Shown: one piece after another, positions 42,254-50,679 of the stretch
Position numbering within the stretch: the stretch's first letter is position 1
Layout: every line of letters starts with the position of its first letter
NCBI RefSeq assembly: GCF_000332275.1
Contig: NZ_CM001776.1
Coordinates: 1,349,268-1,413,267, forward strand
Reading direction: 5' to 3'
Source of the DNA: Synechococcus sp. PCC 7336
Lineage (GTDB): Bacteria; Cyanobacteriota; Cyanobacteriia; Thermostichales; PCC-7336
DNA length: 64,000 nucleotides
Made by a program: the position numbers and the translations under genes
Notes under the pieces: model-generated
Seen by the model: only the letters and a program-made list of their open reading frames with translations
Database searches by the model: none
What the model was told of the DNA's origin: nothing

Positions 42254-42376
42254 ATAAAGCGCGTCCAGTTTGAAACCCGTAGTTTTGAGTTCCTTCCACT
42301 AGCGCTGTCAATCGCTGCCTTCGCCCCCTAAATCCCCCAGTCTGAAAACTCTAGGTTTCAACATAGATGAGGCTTA
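42254..42376 (+). mobile_element. Non-autonomous repeat element, family 1, copy D (short)
   Basis: About 123 bp with both family-1 ends. The left end reads AAAGCGCGTCCAG, then CCCGTAGTTTTGAG. The right end is the complement of AAGCCTCATC, then CTAGAGTTTTCAG. A central CCCCCTAAATCCCCC remains, but the second half of the hairpin is lost, so this looks like a deletion derivative. Confidence 0.6.
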
Positions 42377-42406
42377 TCTAGATTTTAGAGCAAGTTTTGA
42401 GCTTGT

Positions 42407-42479
42407 AAATCTCTGCGATGTAAATCTCTGCGATGTAAATCTCTGCGATGTAAATCTCTACGATGTAAATCTCTACGAT
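42407..42479. repeat. 15-bp tandem array, five units
   Basis: The unit AAATCTCTGCGATGT occurs three times, then twice as AAATCTCTACGATGT/C, giving five near-perfect 15-bp units in 73 bp. It lies between the family-1 copy D and the 3' end of the stress-protein gene. No translated reading of it seems meaningful. Origin by slippage is likely; a binding function cannot be excluded. Confidence 0.8.
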
Positions 42480-42602
42480 CGCCCTCTTGTCAATCAAGCA
42501 ATAAAATTACCTTTGCTCGATAGATAAACTATTCCATCGTTCGATCGTTCGCCGGAACTTGACAATTAAATTCTTCAGATAATAGTCATTAGTCACGTCA
42601 GA

Positions 42603-43118
42603 TTATACAGGAACAGTCTCAACGTAGCCTTGAAGGTTTTCAGGTTCGTACTGGCGGATTAACTGGGTTGCCCGCTCTATAAAAGCACCGTTTCCTTGTG
42701 CAATGATGAGATATTTTCCCGCATTTAAGCGGTTTCGATAAGCGATCGCATCGCCACTGCCAACAGTCCAACCCGTTAACGTACCAGAGACAAAGGCTCC
42801 AAAAGCACCTGCAGCAGCGCCGAAGAACCCTCCTAAAATATGGTTACCTATATCTCCAAGCCAACCGACGATCTCAATATTCGTCAGGAGATTAAAGAGA
42901 TAGCCTGCTGCAAACCCGAAAGGAATAACCCAGTATGCAAGTCCATTTGCTTGCTTTTCCGCTTCATCGTTGGGATTAATCAAGCCAAACTCATCTGCAG
43001 TCTTATATCCACGACCTAGAATGTCTAGTTGCTCGATCGGCAGTTCTGCTTTTCGTAAAGCAAAATAGGCTTCTTCAGCTCGAACTCGGTTTGTCATCAC
43101 GGCAACTAGATAATTCAT
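42603..43118 (-). CDS. General stress protein 17M-like membrane protein
   Basis: 171 aa. The N-terminal domain (VAVMTNRVRAEEAYFALRKA, IEQLDILGRGY) matches the general-stress-protein-17M (YflT) pattern. Then come Gly/Ala-rich hydrophobic segments (IPFGFAAGYLFNLLTNIEI; LGGFFGAAAGAFGAFVSGT) and a soluble tail (KYLIIAQGNGAFIERATQLI). It is probably a membrane stress protein of unknown mechanism. ATG 43118 (MNYLVAVM) has GGAAG just upstream and is preferred to the open frame from 43196. Confidence 0.7.
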   Translation of the reverse strand: MNYLVAVMTNRVRAEEAYFALRKAELPIEQLDILGRGYKTADEFGLINPNDEAEKQANGLAYWVIPFGFAAGYLFNLLTNIEIVGWLGDIGNHILGGFFGAAAGAFGAFVSGTLTGWTVGSGDAIAYRNRLNAGKYLIIAQGNGAFIERATQLIRQYEPENLQGYVETVPV

Positions 43119-43679
43119 GTTTCTTCCGTTCATAGTTGTACCTAAAATAAAGCTTGATGTTGTGGCGTTCAGGCATTGCTCGATGTCAAAAGACACCTTG
43201 CGATCGAGTTATTTCAAGGCCTCCAAATAATGAGAGCATGATTGCAAAGGAAGCGCTGCCGAATCCTGAGCTCCTCAATCAATATATGCACTTAAGAAAT
43301 TCCGTTGCACTTGCAAAGCACAGTTGCTAGCAAATACCAGCAAGCGTCAACAACTCAGAAATCCCCTTGTCTGCAGAGCGCAAAAGGAGTGTGACAATCG
43401 AGGTAGTTACATCGGGGGTGAGCCTAAATCACAAACCATAGCTGAAAGCTACAAACTCAATATAACGCAACATTCCTAAACATATCCCTTTATATAAGGA
43501 AATCTAATCGAACTTATAAAACTGATTTATATTTATTCATTTGACGGTAACGGCTTACGACTCCCGGAAGTCACAAAAGTGCTTGCCTGCGGTCACCAAC
43601 GGGGCCTTCTCTACTGATACTGCGGTGGATTTTTGTAAAGTTGTGTAAACTAGAGGCGTAGATAACTTAAAGTTTTCTG
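43119..43679. other. Long divergent gap before the HEAT-repeat gene
   Basis: 561 bp between divergent genes. It is AT-rich around 43440-43540, with a CCTTTATATAAGG dyad at 43487-43499 that could lie in a promoter. No gene or repeat element is convincing; an open frame of 26 codons at the right end of the stress gene (to 43196) is treated as untranslated leader. Confidence 0.3.
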
Positions 43680-44336
43680 ATGTACTTGCATCAAATCGCC
43701 ACTCTTCTAGAAAGCTCCGATCCCCAGCAGCGGATGAAAGGCATCACTGAGCTGAGACACCATCCTCCAGCGGATGCTGTGCCTTTACTCAAACAGCGGA
43801 TGTTTGACAAAGAGTTTCTGATTCGCTCGTTTGTGGCGATGGGTCTTGGCTACAAGCAAACTGAAGACGGGTTTGCAGCTCTGTTAGATATTGTCGCTCG
43901 CGAGACAGATAGCAATGTGATTGCGGAAGCAGCCAACTCTCTGGCGAAGTATGGCGATCGCGCTTTACCTCATTTAGAAGAGATCTTCGAGCAACATCCC
44001 CATTGGTTGGTACGCCAAAGCATTTTCGCTGCTTTGGAGGAATTCACTTGTCCTGCCGTTTTGCTCAAACTCTGTCGAGCTGGATACGAAGGGGACGACC
44101 TGGTGGTGAAGCAGGTGGCCCTGACCTGCCTGCAAAATCTGTACGATACCCCCTATCGAGCGGAGGCCCTCGCTATCCTGCTGCAAGCCGCAAATGCTGA
44201 GGATGGGGATGTGAGAGCCCAATCTGCTCGTATCCTGCGCTATTTTGACGACCCAGCCGCCAAAGCTGCTTTGGAAAAACTGCGCAAAGATCTCGATTTT
44301 CGGGTGATTGGGGCGACCCTAGAAGGTCTAGTATAG
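43680..44336 (+). CDS. HEAT-repeat protein
   Basis: 218 aa, a solenoid of about five HEAT/PBS-lyase-like helical repeats (for example PVLLKLCRAGYEG-type units; MKGITELRHHPPADAVPLLK; ALLDIVARETDSNVIAEAAN; VRAQSARILRYFDDPAAKAA). Such proteins in cyanobacteria often handle phycobilisome parts or act as protein-interaction scaffolds. No Glu/Asp lyase residues can be assigned, so it is not called a lyase. ATG 43680 starts the solenoid directly. Confidence 0.82.
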   Translation: MYLHQIATLLESSDPQQRMKGITELRHHPPADAVPLLKQRMFDKEFLIRSFVAMGLGYKQTEDGFAALLDIVARETDSNVIAEAANSLAKYGDRALPHLEEIFEQHPHWLVRQSIFAALEEFTCPAVLLKLCRAGYEGDDLVVKQVALTCLQNLYDTPYRAEALAILLQAANAEDGDVRAQSARILRYFDDPAAKAALEKLRKDLDFRVIGATLEGLV

Positions 44337-44351
44337 TTCGGCATCCGAGTA

Positions 44352-44540
44352 ACGTGAGTTCGACAAGGGATTGGCCCCCATCCCCTAACCCCTTCCCCCC
44401 TCGCGAAGCGTGGCGTCAGCCGTAAGTTTGGGGGAAGGGGAATAGAACGGTAGATTGCGGGTTTGAGGCTGTTGCTCCCCTCTCCCAAGCTTGGGAGAGG
44501 GGCCGGGGGTGAGGGCAATGCAGAGTCATCGAACTCAGGT
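44352..44540 (+). mobile_element. Non-autonomous repeat element, family 2, copy 2
   Basis: 189-bp copy very close to 8256-8442. Left end ACGTGAGTTCGAC; right end is the complement of CTGAGTTCGATG. It is flanked by CGAGTA on both sides (44346-44351 and 44541-44546), a possible 6-bp target duplication. It fills the 293-bp gap between the convergent HEAT-repeat and ruvC genes. Confidence 0.7.
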
Positions 44541-44629
44541 CGAGTAGGAGCGAACCCCGCTCGGATGGTTCGCTGAAACATAAGGATTTGAAGCGGCCTC
44601 GTGCCCAGTTACTGTCAATATTGCAGGTT

Positions 44630-45181
44630 TCAAATATATCTCGCCACGGGTCTATCTTCTCTCGCAAAGCGGTTGTACCAGACGGTAAGAGCGATCGCCA
44701 ATCCGTCGGCAGCATCATCCGGTCTCGGCAAGCGATCTAAGCGCAACTCCCGCGCCACTGCCTCCTGTACCGCCTGCTTTTGAGCATTGCCATATCCCGT
44801 CAGCGCCTTCTTCACCTGAGCTGGAGTAAACTCTTGCGGTGGCAGTTGACAGCGGGCCAGAGCCAGCAAAATCACCCCTCGGGCTTGAGCGACCAAAATC
44901 GTGTTGCCCATGCGATAGAAAAACAGTTTCTCGAGACCCACCCAATTCGGCTGGTAACAATCGATCAGAGTCGCGAGATCGTCGTACAAGACTTGCAAGC
45001 GATCGCCCACCGGAGTCTTGCCGGGAGTCGAAATCACGCCGCACTCCACCATCTCCAGGCGATCGCCCTCCTCCCACGCATCCACAATGCCAAACCCCAT
45101 CGTCCCCATACCGGGATCGATGCCCAAAATCCGCACCCCATTCAATCGCTCGCCTTCAACCACATCGATCGCCTCAGCCAT
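44630..45181 (-). CDS. ruvC: Holliday junction resolvase RuvC
   Basis: 183 aa from ATG 45181. Endonuclease that resolves Holliday junctions made by RuvAB. Catalytic acidic residues are visible: first Asp in [14 protein letters not shown], Glu in [14 protein letters not shown], and the last pair in [18 protein letters not shown]. The start chosen overlaps the pgsA stop by 8 bp (ATGGCTGA); the open frame continues to 45220, but those residues lie inside pgsA and are not family-like. It is the last gene of the lptC-pgsA-ruvC operon. Confidence 0.93.
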   Translation of the reverse strand: MAEAIDVVEGERLNGVRILGIDPGMGTMGFGIVDAWEEGDRLEMVECGVISTPGKTPVGDRLQVLYDDLATLIDCYQPNWVGLEKLFFYRMGNTILVAQARGVILLALARCQLPPQEFTPAQVKKALTGYGNAQKQAVQEAVARELRLDRLPRPDDAADGLAIALTVWYNRFAREDRPVARYI

Positions 45182-45695
45182 CCTCAACCACAGATTCCGG
45201 CTGCGGCAAAGGTCTGACATACAGCCACCCAGACCACAACGTCAGCACCACCGCCCCCCAAAAACACACCTGACCGACCCACCAACCGGGAAACGCAATC
45301 AAAACGGCGATCGCCACAATCTGTAATACGGTCTTCAATTTTCCCCAGAGATTTGCCCCTGTCACCCGTCGTGCCTGACTGCGCCACGTCGAAATGCCCA
45401 GTTCCCGCGCCACAATCGCAAACACCCCCCACGCCGGAATCTGCTGCAATTGTACGAGACAGAGCAGAGGGGCCAGCACGAGCAACTTATCCACCAGCGG
45501 ATCGAGCAGCTTGCCCAAATCGGTCACCAGATCGAGCCGCCGTGCCAAATAGCCATCCAGCCAATCGGTCCCCGCCCCCAGCAGAAAAACCGCCAAACTC
45601 AGCCAACGCCCAACTGGAGTATCGAGCGTTAGCCCAATCAAAATGGCGGGCACGGCTAGCAATCGGGACAGCGTAATCCACGTAGGCAGATTCAT
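45174..45695 (-). CDS. pgsA: CDP-diacylglycerol-glycerol-3-phosphate phosphatidyltransferase
   Basis: 173-aa inner-membrane enzyme that makes phosphatidylglycerophosphate, the precursor of phosphatidylglycerol, which thylakoids require. The CDP-alcohol phosphotransferase signature is intact: D-G-x2-A-R-x8-G-x3-D-x3-D in [20 protein letters not shown] followed by LVDK. Five or six transmembrane segments are visible. ATG 45695 lies 7 bp after the lptC stop. Confidence 0.92.
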   Translation of the reverse strand: MNLPTWITLSRLLAVPAILIGLTLDTPVGRWLSLAVFLLGAGTDWLDGYLARRLDLVTDLGKLLDPLVDKLLVLAPLLCLVQLQQIPAWGVFAIVARELGISTWRSQARRVTGANLWGKLKTVLQIVAIAVLIAFPGWWVGQVCFWGAVVLTLWSGWLYVRPLPQPESVVEDG

Positions 45696-45702
45696 GACAC
45701 CC

Positions 45703-46668
45703 CTAGTCCGGCAATGTCAGTTGAGTTAATGTACTGCCGCCTCGCACCGACACCGTATTGGTCTTCCAATTGGCCTCTCCCACAGCCCCCACCACCTCCA
45801 AATCTTGCTCGGGCTGTCGGTAGCGAACATTCCCCGTAGCAGTGGTGATATCGCTGCCCAAAACCCAATCCACGCGATCGCTCCACAGTTTCATGCCATC
45901 TTCTTCAGATAAGGCGTAGACTCGCCCTGTCAAGGTCAACAACTCGGTCGGAGTCTCTAGAGTGAGGACATTCCCTTGCATGCGAATTTGCCGATCGCGA
46001 TGGTAAATATCGACTGCTCCGCTCGCAGTGACGAGCTGATTGGCCAAATCCCAATCCAATTCATTGGCAAGGATGTCTAGTGGGGGATCGGCGGCCTCTG
46101 CCCGCAACTGTTCGTCGCTGTCGTTGCGCAGAGTCAGGTAGTCGGTTTCTAAATTGGCTTGCAGGCGATCGCCAAACAACTGAGCCTCCAAGACCGCGTG
46201 GGTGACAATCACATTGCCAACTGCAGTCAGGGTATGCTCTTCCGGCAACCAAACCGCCCGATCGGCAGCCAGTTCCAAATCCAAATGCTTCGCATCGGCC
46301 TCAACCGTGCCCTCCAATTCCAACCGCTGCTCTCCCGGCACCACTAGACCCGTCTCGGCATCTACCAAGATCCTGTTACCTTCCTCGTCGTAGAACACCC
46401 CTTCCACATCAAATAACTGGGCCGCTCTCCCCCCATCGACGTAGCGAGCCGTCACGGCATTGACTTCCCACAACACGCGCCCCCTGTCGTCAGTTTCGGT
46501 GAGATTGATGTTTTCGTAGACCAAATCGTTAGACGAGTCGGCATCTTGAATGTCCGGTTCTATCGCCGTGTCTACCGAAATGCTGCTACCACAGGCTACT
46601 AAGCCGATCGTCAGCACGATCGCGATCGCTCGCAAGCAGTGGGAATAAGGTCTGTAACGATCTGGCAT
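45703..46668 (-). CDS. lptC: LPS-export LptC-family protein
   Basis: 321 aa. The N-terminal hydrophobic segment AIAIVLTIGLVACGSS carries a lipobox-like LVAC, suggesting lipoprotein anchoring or a membrane anchor. The body is the beta-jellyroll LptC repeat (NLTETDDRGRVLWEVNAVTA, EGVFYDEEGNRILVDAETGL, AVGNVIVTHAVLEAQLFGDR). LptC accepts lipopolysaccharide from LptB2FG and passes it to LptA. It is longer than E. coli LptC (about 190 aa), as in cyanobacteria. First gene of the operon with pgsA and ruvC. Confidence 0.85.
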   Translation of the reverse strand: MPDRYRPYSHCLRAIAIVLTIGLVACGSSISVDTAIEPDIQDADSSNDLVYENINLTETDDRGRVLWEVNAVTARYVDGGRAAQLFDVEGVFYDEEGNRILVDAETGLVVPGEQRLELEGTVEADAKHLDLELAADRAVWLPEEHTLTAVGNVIVTHAVLEAQLFGDRLQANLETDYLTLRNDSDEQLRAEAADPPLDILANELDWDLANQLVTASGAVDIYHRDRQIRMQGNVLTLETPTELLTLTGRVYALSEEDGMKLWSDRVDWVLGSDITTATGNVRYRQPEQDLEVVGAVGEANWKTNTVSVRGGSTLTQLTLPD

Positions 46669-46714
46669 GGCTATCCCAACTGGCAGTCTCGGTATTAGTA
46701 CGTATCGTAACGTT

Positions 46715-47695
46715 CTAGGGAGCAGGTGGTAGTGACAATTGACCGCGTTCCCGCCATTCCCGATAGGCTTCGTATACCCCCTGCATGTTGTACCAATTCA
46801 AAAAACAGATGCGGCAGAGTTCTAAGGCTAGGCCGGGTTGACCGCGTTTCACCAACCATTCTAAGGCCGGTCGAATGCGTCGCTCGTTCAACCATCCCCC
46901 CAACGACAGCAGCCCCCACAGAATGCGGTGCAGGGGGGTCATCTGAATCATCATTCGCACTTCCCAAGTGGGATGCTTCTCGTAGAACAGTACCCCCATC
47001 CGCCCCCGCTGCCATTCTCGATCGATCAGGTAAGGAATGCGATCGAGGCTAAAAGCGGGGTTCCAGTGATAACCTGCGGCTGCCGGACATTTCACCAGCT
47101 TCAGGCCAATCTTTTTCAGCCGCACCCCCAACTCCAAATCCTCCCAACCGTAAAGCTGAAACCGCGTATCGAAGGGGCCATCTTCCGACTCCGTCACAGC
47201 ATCCAACCAATGGCGGGCGATCGCCACATTCCCCGTTGCAAAAAAGGCTGCTGAAAAGTCTGTGGGTTTAACGGGTTCGGAGCGCGGGTCGTCAAAGTTA
47301 CTGGTGTTAATCACCCGACCGTAGGTGAAGCTGCGGGATAATCCCGAGGGATCTCGACTGGTTCGATTGCGCTCTTCCAATGCTTTTGCGTGAGCGGCCA
47401 AAAAATCATCCACCACCACCAAATCGCTATCGATAAAGACAATCGTGTCCCCTTGCGATCGCGATACCCCCAAATTGCGGGCAGCAGCAGGACCGCGATG
47501 GTCTTGCACAAACCATTTCACCCGCTCTAACCCCGCTTGCTCCAGCCACTCTACAGTGCCGTCGGTGGAACCATCATCCACGACGATCGCCTCGTAGTTT
47601 TCATAGGAACCGGGCTTTTGCTGGGCGATCGCCTGCAGGCACTTTCGCAAAATCGGCAGTCGGTTGTAGGTGGGAATGACCACGCTGAAGAACAC
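46715..47695 (-). CDS. Family-2 glycosyltransferase
   Basis: 326 aa. GT-A fold: FSVVIPTYNRLPILRKCLQA, VVDDGSTDGT, GPAAARNLGVSRSQGDTIVF, the metal-binding FIDSDLVVV, and the catalytic-base region GWEDLELGVRLKKIG. It probably adds a sugar to a cell-surface polysaccharide or lipid. The open frame begins at TTG 47758, but GTG 47695 has GAGGA at 47703-47707 and starts right at the fold. Confidence 0.85.
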   Translation of the reverse strand: MFFSVVIPTYNRLPILRKCLQAIAQQKPGSYENYEAIVVDDGSTDGTVEWLEQAGLERVKWFVQDHRGPAAARNLGVSRSQGDTIVFIDSDLVVVDDFLAAHAKALEERNRTSRDPSGLSRSFTYGRVINTSNFDDPRSEPVKPTDFSAAFFATGNVAIARHWLDAVTESEDGPFDTRFQLYGWEDLELGVRLKKIGLKLVKCPAAAGYHWNPAFSLDRIPYLIDREWQRGRMGVLFYEKHPTWEVRMMIQMTPLHRILWGLLSLGGWLNERRIRPALEWLVKRGQPGLALELCRICFLNWYNMQGVYEAYREWRERGQLSLPPAP

Positions 47696-47902
47696 GTAGG
47701 AGTCCTCAATGGCGAGCAGCAATAGGCAAGAGATGCTGGCAGGGGTTTCCTGCCTCAAGCATCTTTCGCCAAACCCACTGTACTCATTCCCGAGATCTCA
47801 ATTGAAGAATCGGCGATCGAGTCGTTAGGGACCGATGTCTTCGCACCCGCTACCCCCCCCGACATTTCTCAAGCACAGTCTCAGGGTCGGACTGCAGGCG
47901 AG

Positions 47903-48652
47903 TTAAGCCTGTTTGCGGCGCTTCAGGTACACACCCATGCCCAAAGCAGCAGCAGTTCCGAGCATTGTTTTCGGCTCTGGAATTGCAGTTGCAGGAGGAG
48001 CAAATTCTAAAAATGTCAGCGATAGTTGGGCAGACGTAACTGGTTCGAAGTTGAAGACGATAGAATCCAGTGCTGTAAAGTCAACCCCGCTAAATTCAGA
48101 AAATTCAATCCCAATTGAATCCGACTGGCCAATGGGGAATGTTGTTATGAAAGAATCGCTATTGATTCCCGATGTAGCAATGATTTCGACGCTGCCACCC
48201 AGATCGGAAAAGTCAATACCGATTGCGATGTTCGTGTTTACTCCACCATCTGTGATGTCGAAGGCAGAAAGCCCATCGTAGGCGAGCGAGAATGAAGCCA
48301 GAACTCCAACACCGGAACTGAAGGATAAACAGTTCTCGCCGCTATTCAGGCACCCTGCCGTTTGGATAGTCACGGGAAAGGGGTTGCTTTGAGGGCCAGA
48401 TAAAAACTCTAAAGTTAAGTCGCGAGTTCCACCCAAAATAGTGCTTGCTGGGCCATTGGTTTGATTAACTGTTGTACCGGTAGGAAAGATAGTACTTCCG
48501 GCTACGGCTAAGTTGCCAGCGCCAATGTTGGTAATGGTCGATTCGTCAAAAGAGTCCAGCGTCAGACTGGCTGCTTCAGCGACAGTAGCGGAAATTAGGA
48601 TAGTACCCACTGCAATAAGCGGGATCTGACATAGTTTGGTGGTTGTATTCAT
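47903..48652 (-). CDS. PEP-CTERM anchored secreted protein
   Basis: 249 aa. Signal peptide (LIAVGTILISATVAEAA), a Ser/Thr/Gly-rich beta-type body, and a C-terminal PEP-CTERM tail: IPEPKTMLGTAAALG, a hydrophobic helix, then KRRKQ. Such proteins are sorted by exosortase and often belong to the extracellular matrix. No exosortase gene is nearby. The function of the body is not recognised. ATG 48652. Confidence 0.82.
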   Translation of the reverse strand: MNTTTKLCQIPLIAVGTILISATVAEAASLTLDSFDESTITNIGAGNLAVAGSTIFPTGTTVNQTNGPASTILGGTRDLTLEFLSGPQSNPFPVTIQTAGCLNSGENCLSFSSGVGVLASFSLAYDGLSAFDITDGGVNTNIAIGIDFSDLGGSVEIIATSGINSDSFITTFPIGQSDSIGIEFSEFSGVDFTALDSIVFNFEPVTSAQLSLTFLEFAPPATAIPEPKTMLGTAAALGMGVYLKRRKQA

Positions 48653-49454
48653 CCGATCTCACTCACCTACGAGCAATGGCAAAGAAATTTCGAGTCGAAG
48701 TTAGCGGTTTGAAAAGATGTCGCCTACTGCTTAAAGCTAATATTCCCAGACGATTCAAAATATACCAGGGGTTCCCGGCAATCTCTGGCCGTGTTTATAC
48801 GGTTTTATTCCTCTGTTCGCGTCGATCTTGGCTGCCGACTCAGTAGTTTCACTGTTTTTAGCCTCTATGGCACCCTCTCGGGGCCGATAATCTGTTGCAA
48901 TGCGGCACGATCGCGACTCAATTACATCACTTTGAGCAAATCACAGGTCACCCAATGGCAAGAGGATTGGCGAAATCCGATCGCCTGCGATCGCTTCAGT
49001 CGAGAAAAAACATCCGATCTCCGAGTCAATACCTGTATCTAGACAAAAATCTTCACCGAGCCCGACGATCGCATTGATAAATTGTCACTGTCAGCGATCG
49101 CGATCGCTCCTCCAGCTCTGTCGAGAGGGTAGGCTAGAGCTAATCATGCATTTGCCCGAAACAACTATTGCGCCTGCCACGCATGATGGTGGGCGTTTTT
49201 CTCACTCGTACAACCACGTCCTTATGCTCAACTGACTTGCCCGCGCCCCTCTACAATCGGGCGAGTTTGGCAGATCGGGAACAATCTCGCCATCTCGCCA
49301 CTCGATATAGCAGTCATAAATCAGTCGTGAACGCTAAGTGGCCTGAAGCTCAGTTCTGGCAAGGATTGGGATTTACAACTAATTTAGGATCGCTATAGAT
49401 CTGGTATCCAAATAGATCTCGCATCCAAGTCCGTCGCATCCTCAGGGGGTCGAG
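48653..49454. other. Long divergent gap upstream of PEP-CTERM gene
   Basis: 802 bp with the family-3 element at 49306-49397. The rest shows several HIP1 sites and AT-rich patches at about 48680-48800 but no convincing gene. Open frames of up to 83 codons lack ribosome sites and family resemblance. Confidence 0.3.
49306..49397. mobile_element. Non-autonomous repeat element, family 3, copy 2
   Basis: 92 bp, about 93-95% identical by eye to copy 1 (42112-42203), with the same terminal inverted repeats and TA at each border. It lies 57 bp upstream of the phosphodiester glycosidase gene, so it could carry or interrupt promoter elements. Confidence 0.75.
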
Positions 49455-50603
49455 GTGAACCATTTCGCAGAACACTGGCAGAGGATAGCCCTCGGTCTGG
49501 GACTGCTATCTCTCATCGCACTGCTAGGCCCTACCTCACCCCAGTGGCGATCGCCTCTCTCCCCAGCAACAGCCCGAGCTCAAACGGCGATCGCCCCCTC
49601 CACACACTCCTTGCAGCAGTTCCAAGTTGCCATCGGCAATATTGCAGTCTCCGTCTCCGTCGTGGAGATCGACCCCCATCAACCCGACTTTAAACTGCGT
49701 CCCTTTTGGTCGAGCCCCGCTCAAATTCCGGGGCTGCTCGATACCCAATCCGCGGCACGGCAAGCAGGAGCGGCGATCGCCATTAATGGCGGCTTTTTCA
49801 GCCGCATTACCCACCAACCCCTCGGGGCACTGCGTCTGAATGGGGAATGGGTGTCTAGCCCTATCTTGGGGCGCGGCGTGATGGCTTGGAGCGATCGGGG
49901 AGAATTTCTCTTCACCCGAGCTCACTTTCGCGAGCGCGTGACGACTTCGGGCGGAACCCAATTCGAGCTAGTTGACTTGAACAGTGGCTACTTCCGAGCT
50001 GGGCTTGCCCGCTACACACCCATTTGGGGTCGCGACTACAGCACAGAAACCGATCGCGAAGTTATCCTGTCTGTCGCCAGCGATCGCATCGTCAATCGTC
50101 AAACTGCCGACCTCGCAGGCTCCCTCAGCGTGCCAATTCCGAGACGCGGTTACTTGCTCGTCGCCCGCCAAACTGAAGCTGCGGATCTCGCTCGACAGCT
50201 CTCCATTGGCGAGACCCTGTGGGTCGAGACTCGCATCGAGCCCGCTGACCTCGATCGCTTTCCCCACGCGCTCGGAGCGGGTCCCTTATTGCTGAAATCG
50301 GGACGCATTGTCCTCGATGCCGAGCTCGAACAATTTCGTCCCCCCTTTCCCACCCAGAGAGCGGCTCGCAGTGCAGTCGGCTATACCGCTAACGGCAAAC
50401 TCCTCTTCGTCACCGCAGGCAAAGGGGAAGAGGAGACGGGCATTACCCTCTCCGAGATGGCGCGGTTGATGCAGCAGTTGGGCAGCCGAGATGCCCTCAA
50501 CTTGGATGGCGGAACCTCTTCGACCCTTTATGCTGGCGATCGCATTGTGAACTTTACCGGTAGGCCCCCTCGCGTCCACAATTCCCTCGGTTGGTTCGAC
50601 TAA
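49455..50603 (+). CDS. Phosphodiester glycosidase (NAGPA-like), secreted
   Basis: 382 aa. An N-terminal hydrophobic segment (IALGLGLLSLIALLGP) is followed by a Pro/Ala-rich linker and a PF09992-type domain: AAIAINGGFFSRITHQPLGA, ALGAGPLLLKSG, ARSAVGYTANGKLLFVTAG, and NLDGGTSSTLYAGDR, the conserved Asp-Gly-Gly loop. The family cleaves N-acetylglucosamine-1-phosphodiesters or related glycans. GTG 49455 with GAGG just before it. It is 76 bp upstream of the YyaL-like gene in the same direction. Confidence 0.85.
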   Translation: MNHFAEHWQRIALGLGLLSLIALLGPTSPQWRSPLSPATARAQTAIAPSTHSLQQFQVAIGNIAVSVSVVEIDPHQPDFKLRPFWSSPAQIPGLLDTQSAARQAGAAIAINGGFFSRITHQPLGALRLNGEWVSSPILGRGVMAWSDRGEFLFTRAHFRERVTTSGGTQFELVDLNSGYFRAGLARYTPIWGRDYSTETDREVILSVASDRIVNRQTADLAGSLSVPIPRRGYLLVARQTEAADLARQLSIGETLWVETRIEPADLDRFPHALGAGPLLLKSGRIVLDAELEQFRPPFPTQRAARSAVGYTANGKLLFVTAGKGEEETGITLSEMARLMQQLGSRDALNLDGGTSSTLYAGDRIVNFTGRPPRVHNSLGWFD

Positions 50604-50679
50604 CCCGCCTCGGTGGGCGTTACGCTCGGATTCCCGAAAAGCTGGTGGATAATGACAGGCGTAGTCCTGCCCTTCCCCC

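Noticed and set aside
48643-49077. Small open frames in the 800-bp gap before the glycosidase gene
   Set aside because: Several overlapping frames of 60-83 aa without ribosome sites; none looks like a protein family, and the sequence reads as intergenic DNA plus a family-3 element.
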